Assembly: GCF_004137255.1 (NCBI RefSeq)
Contig: NZ_SDWT01000001.1
Coordinates: forward strand, 3,038,001 to 3,102,000
Reading direction: 5' to 3'
DNA from: Nocardioides oleivorans
GTDB lineage: Bacteria; Actinomycetota; Actinomycetes; Propionibacteriales; Nocardioidaceae
DNA length: 64,000 bases
Program-made: the position numbers and the translations under genes
The notes under the pieces: model-generated
Seen by the model: only the letters and a program-made list of their open reading frames with translations
What the model was told of the DNA's origin: nothing
Database searches by the model: none
Shown here: positions 62,018 to 64,000 of the stretch, piece by piece
How the letters are laid out: each line of letters starts with the position of its first letter
Numbering within the stretch: position 1 is the first letter of the stretch

Positions 62018-62305
62018 GTGGCAGACCAGACCGCCGACCTACGCGTCCCCGTCGAGGGTGAGCGGTGGCGCTGCGCTGGATGTGGGAACCTCACCCGCTT
62101 CGACGTGACGCGCTCGCGTCGTACGACGGAGTACTGGCACTTCGACCTCTCCGGCGAGCACCGGGTCGAGGAGGAGACCGTCCACGGTGAGGCCGTGGAG
62201 TCCGTCTCGTGCCGGTGGTGCGGCCGCTCGGACGCCATCGAGGTCGTGGACCGCGCCTCCGCCGACACGGGCTCCGACCCGGCGGCCGACGCGGCAGCCG
62301 GCTGA
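62018..62305 (+). CDS. Small zinc-ribbon-like protein
   Basis: 95-residue protein with two C-x-x-C pairs, R-C-A-G-C-G and S-C-R-W-C-G-R-S, spaced 43 residues apart (C19/C22 and C65/C68). A single zinc ribbon is likely, followed by an acidic, alanine-rich tail. Function unknown. GTG 62018 follows GAGGAG by 5-6 nt. Only 10 nt separate it from the NYN-nuclease gene, so the two probably form an operon. Confidence 0.75.
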   Translation: MADQTADLRVPVEGERWRCAGCGNLTRFDVTRSRRTTEYWHFDLSGEHRVEEETVHGEAVESVSCRWCGRSDAIEVVDRASADTGSDPAADAAAG

Positions 62306-62315
62306 CGGACCCTCC

Positions 62316-63551
62316 GTGACAGCGCCGGCAGACCTGCCCGAGCGGCTCCGCCTCCGGGTGGTCGCGCTCGTCTCCGCGGTGCTGCCCTCGGTCACCCCCG
62401 TCCCGCCGTCGCTGCGCAAGGTGGCGGCGTTCGCGCCGGCCCGCCGTGCGCGGCTCGGTGGCGGCGCGATCTGGGAGGCGCTCGCCGACGACGACTTCCG
62501 CCACCGCGCCGCCGTGCAGGTGTCGGCGATCCCGGCGGGCGACGACCCGGTCGAGGGTGCCGCCCGCGCGTGGCTGGCGCGTGACGAGGGCTGGGAGGCC
62601 ACGGTCGACGCCGTCGCGGTCGACCTCGGCCGCGACGACGCGCGCGACGACCAGCACCAGGCCGAGGTCGCCCGCCTGACCGCCCAGGTCGTCAGCCTCC
62701 AGGCAGAGGTCGCGACGCTGCGGTCGGCGCACCGCGAGGAGCTCGAGGCGGCCCGCGGCGACCACAAGGTGCTCCGCCAGCGGCTCGGGGAGGCCCGCGG
62801 CGTCCTGCGTGCCGCCGAGCAGGCCCGCGACGAGGCGTTCGCCGCCCGCGACGAGGCAGTGGGGGCGGCAGCGGCGACCGCGAGGGCCGCGGAGGCCGAC
62901 GTACGCCGGTTGCGGGCCCAGCTCGACGAGGCCGAGTCGGGCCTGGCGGCCCAGCGCCGTGACGTGCGGTCCGAGCGCGACGCGGCCACGATCCGGGCGC
63001 GGCTGCTGCTCGACGCGGTCGTCGAGTCCGCCACCGGCCTGCGTCGTGAGCTCGGCCTCGCCGCGGTCGACGGCAGTCCGGCCGACGCGGTGGAGGCCCA
63101 GCTCGCGGGCATCGAGTCGGCGCCGACGTCGAGCGCCCCGGCCACGCCCGCGCTGCTCGACCAGGTGCTGGCGATGCCGCGTGCCCGACTGGTCGTCGAC
63201 GGCTACAACGTCACCAAGGCGGCCTGGCCGAGCGCGACCCTGGAGGCCCAGCGCAGCCGGCTGGTCGCCGCCCTCGGTCCGCTGGTCGCACGGTCCGGTG
63301 CGGAGACCACGGTCGTGTTCGACGCGGCCGAGTCCACCACCCGGACCGCGATGCCGGCCCCGCGCGGCGTGCGCGTGGTGTTCAGCCCGTCGGGCGTGAT
63401 CGCGGACGACGTGATCCGGCAGCTGGTGGCCGCCGAGCCCCGCGGCCGGGTCGTGGTCACGGTGACCGACGACCAGGCGCTCGCCAGGGACCTGGCCCGC
63501 GCCGGCGCGCGGGTGGTGCCGACGGCGGCGCTGATCGGCCTCGTCGGATGA
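62316..63551 (+). CDS. Coiled-coil protein with C-terminal NYN (YacP-like) nuclease domain
   Basis: 411-residue protein. An N-terminal conserved helical region (about 1-105) precedes a long coiled coil (about 108-225, R-L-T-A-Q-V-V-S-L-Q-A-E-V through E-R-D-A-A). The C-terminal PIN-like NYN/YacP domain follows: R-L-V-V-D-G-Y-N-V-T-K-A near residue 290, V-F-D-A-A-E, S-P-S-G-V-I-A-D-D and V-V-T-D-D-Q-A-L. These Asp residues form the metal site of an RNase. YacP/Rae1 is a ribosome-linked mRNA endonuclease in Firmicutes; a similar RNA-processing role is plausible here. Confidence 0.83.
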   Translation: MTAPADLPERLRLRVVALVSAVLPSVTPVPPSLRKVAAFAPARRARLGGGAIWEALADDDFRHRAAVQVSAIPAGDDPVEGAARAWLARDEGWEATVDAVAVDLGRDDARDDQHQAEVARLTAQVVSLQAEVATLRSAHREELEAARGDHKVLRQRLGEARGVLRAAEQARDEAFAARDEAVGAAAATARAAEADVRRLRAQLDEAESGLAAQRRDVRSERDAATIRARLLLDAVVESATGLRRELGLAAVDGSPADAVEAQLAGIESAPTSSAPATPALLDQVLAMPRARLVVDGYNVTKAAWPSATLEAQRSRLVAALGPLVARSGAETTVVFDAAESTTRTAMPAPRGVRVVFSPSGVIADDVIRQLVAAEPRGRVVVTVTDDQALARDLARAGARVVPTAALIGLVG

Positions 63552-64000
63552 CCTCGCTGCTCACGGGCGCCCGCCAGTGGGCGTGGAGCGCATCGGCGTG
63601 CGTCGCCGGCGTCGCGCTGCTCGCGGCATTCGTGTCGATCGGTGGCGACTGGGACTGGCTCGTGGCGTTCGGCGACATCATCCGCCGCACCGGGGCCGTC
63701 CCGGAGTCGGTGCCCTACGCGGCCGTGGACACCTCGGGCTGGCACAACGTCCCCGTCCTCGCCGAGCTCGTGGCCTCCCTGCTGCACTCCGCCGGCGCCC
63801 GCGTGCCGGTCCTGGCCCATCTGGTCGCGGTCGCGGTCGCGCTGGCCACCCTCGCGGCCGCCGCCCGCGCGCGCGGTGCCTCCGACCCGGTCGTCGCCGG
63901 CGCGGTCGGCTCGCTGGTCATGGGCAGCCTCGCGACCTTGGGCATCGTCCGCGCACAGACGCTCTCCCTCGTCCCGTTCGCGCTGCTGTTGGCACTCGTC
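63548..64000 (+). CDS. Polytopic membrane protein (truncated at window end)
   Basis: The first 151 codons are visible. The start ATG overlaps the NYN gene stop (ATGA). The first helix is at about 10-30. An extracytoplasmic loop G-G-D-W-D-W-L-V-A-F-G-D-I-I-R-R-T-G-A-V-P precedes further helices. The loop, with W-H-N-V-P-V-L-A-E-L, resembles that of the membrane protein at 53460-54845, so both may be GT-C-like transferases. The remainder lies past base 64000. Confidence 0.7.
   Translation, partial: MTSLLTGARQWAWSASACVAGVALLAAFVSIGGDWDWLVAFGDIIRRTGAVPESVPYAAVDTSGWHNVPVLAELVASLLHSAGARVPVLAHLVAVAVALATLAAAARARGASDPVVAGAVGSLVMGSLATLGIVRAQTLSLVPFALLLALV

Overview
This is a 64 kb piece of a high-GC chromosome. 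Codons almost always end in G or C, many genes start with GTG, and genes commonly overlap by 4 nt as ATGA or GTGA. Gene content and local order are those of an actinomycete: ctaE-qcrC-qcrA-qcrB, ctaC-ctaD-ctaF, the pspA-pspAA-htpX-pspAB set, and proteins resembling M. tuberculosis Rv2191, Rv2192c (trpD), Rv2202c, Rv3143 and Rv3406 as recalled from memory. The overall flavour suggests Nocardioidaceae (for example Nocardioides), but that is inference. It reads as core chromosome: I found no insertion sequence, prophage, CRISPR array, tRNA or rRNA, and no gene-free stretch over 300 bp.

Layout. 1-8.2 kb is a phosphotransferase (PTS) region. A leftward fructose operon (DeoR regulator, 1-phosphofructokinase, fructose permease cut by the window edge) diverges from ptsI. 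A long, unusual zinc-type dehydrogenase, a mannitol-type IICB permease and its IIA follow. 8.2-13 kb holds a TauD/alkyl-sulfatase-like dioxygenase, a PadR-HAAS membrane sensor pair and a lone molybdopterin oxidoreductase. 13-21 kb holds rpsO, pnp, an M16 peptidase, a DMT exporter with divergent LysR gene, a methyltransferase and dapB. 21-25.4 kb holds a secreted thermolysin-like protease, AzlCD and small membrane genes. 25.5-29.3 kb is an envelope-stress operon (PspA, PspAA, M48 protease, PspAB, GAF histidine kinase). 29-38.8 kb holds nadA, a GlgC-like transferase, acetyltransferases, glycerate kinase, an A-type Fe-S carrier, an adenosine-kinase-like PfkB enzyme and a TusA/cysteine desulfurase pair.

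38.9-50.2 kb is the respiratory core: ctaCDF, an L,D-transpeptidase lipoprotein, rtcB, qcrBAC-ctaE on the other strand, and a ctaG-like gene. Together these encode the bc1-aa3 branch, with QcrC carrying two c hemes. 50-55.5 kb holds two GT87-type membrane proteins around an Rv3143-like atypical response regulator, then trpD, a multispanning membrane protein and a YgjV-GNAT fusion. 55.5-59.6 kb is one 1372-residue secreted protein made of about ten fibronectin-III-like repeats plus Ig-like repeats. The right end has a stand-alone AsnC/Lrp sensor domain, a DEDDh exonuclease/GIY-YIG fusion, a zinc-ribbon protein, a coiled-coil NYN nuclease and a truncated membrane protein.

Two themes recur. At least a dozen genes have a TANNNT -10 box only 6-8 nt before the start codon and no Shine-Dalgarno, so they are probably transcribed as leaderless mRNAs. 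Several clean inverted repeats sit at promoters (mtl, padR, adoK, the 75-aa membrane gene, tauD), giving concrete operator candidates. I did not find a convincing entirely new system. The most unusual items are the double-Rossmann dehydrogenase standing in the place of a mannitol-1-phosphate dehydrogenase, the YgjV-GNAT fusion, the fibronectin-array protein, and the kinase coupled to the psp operon.
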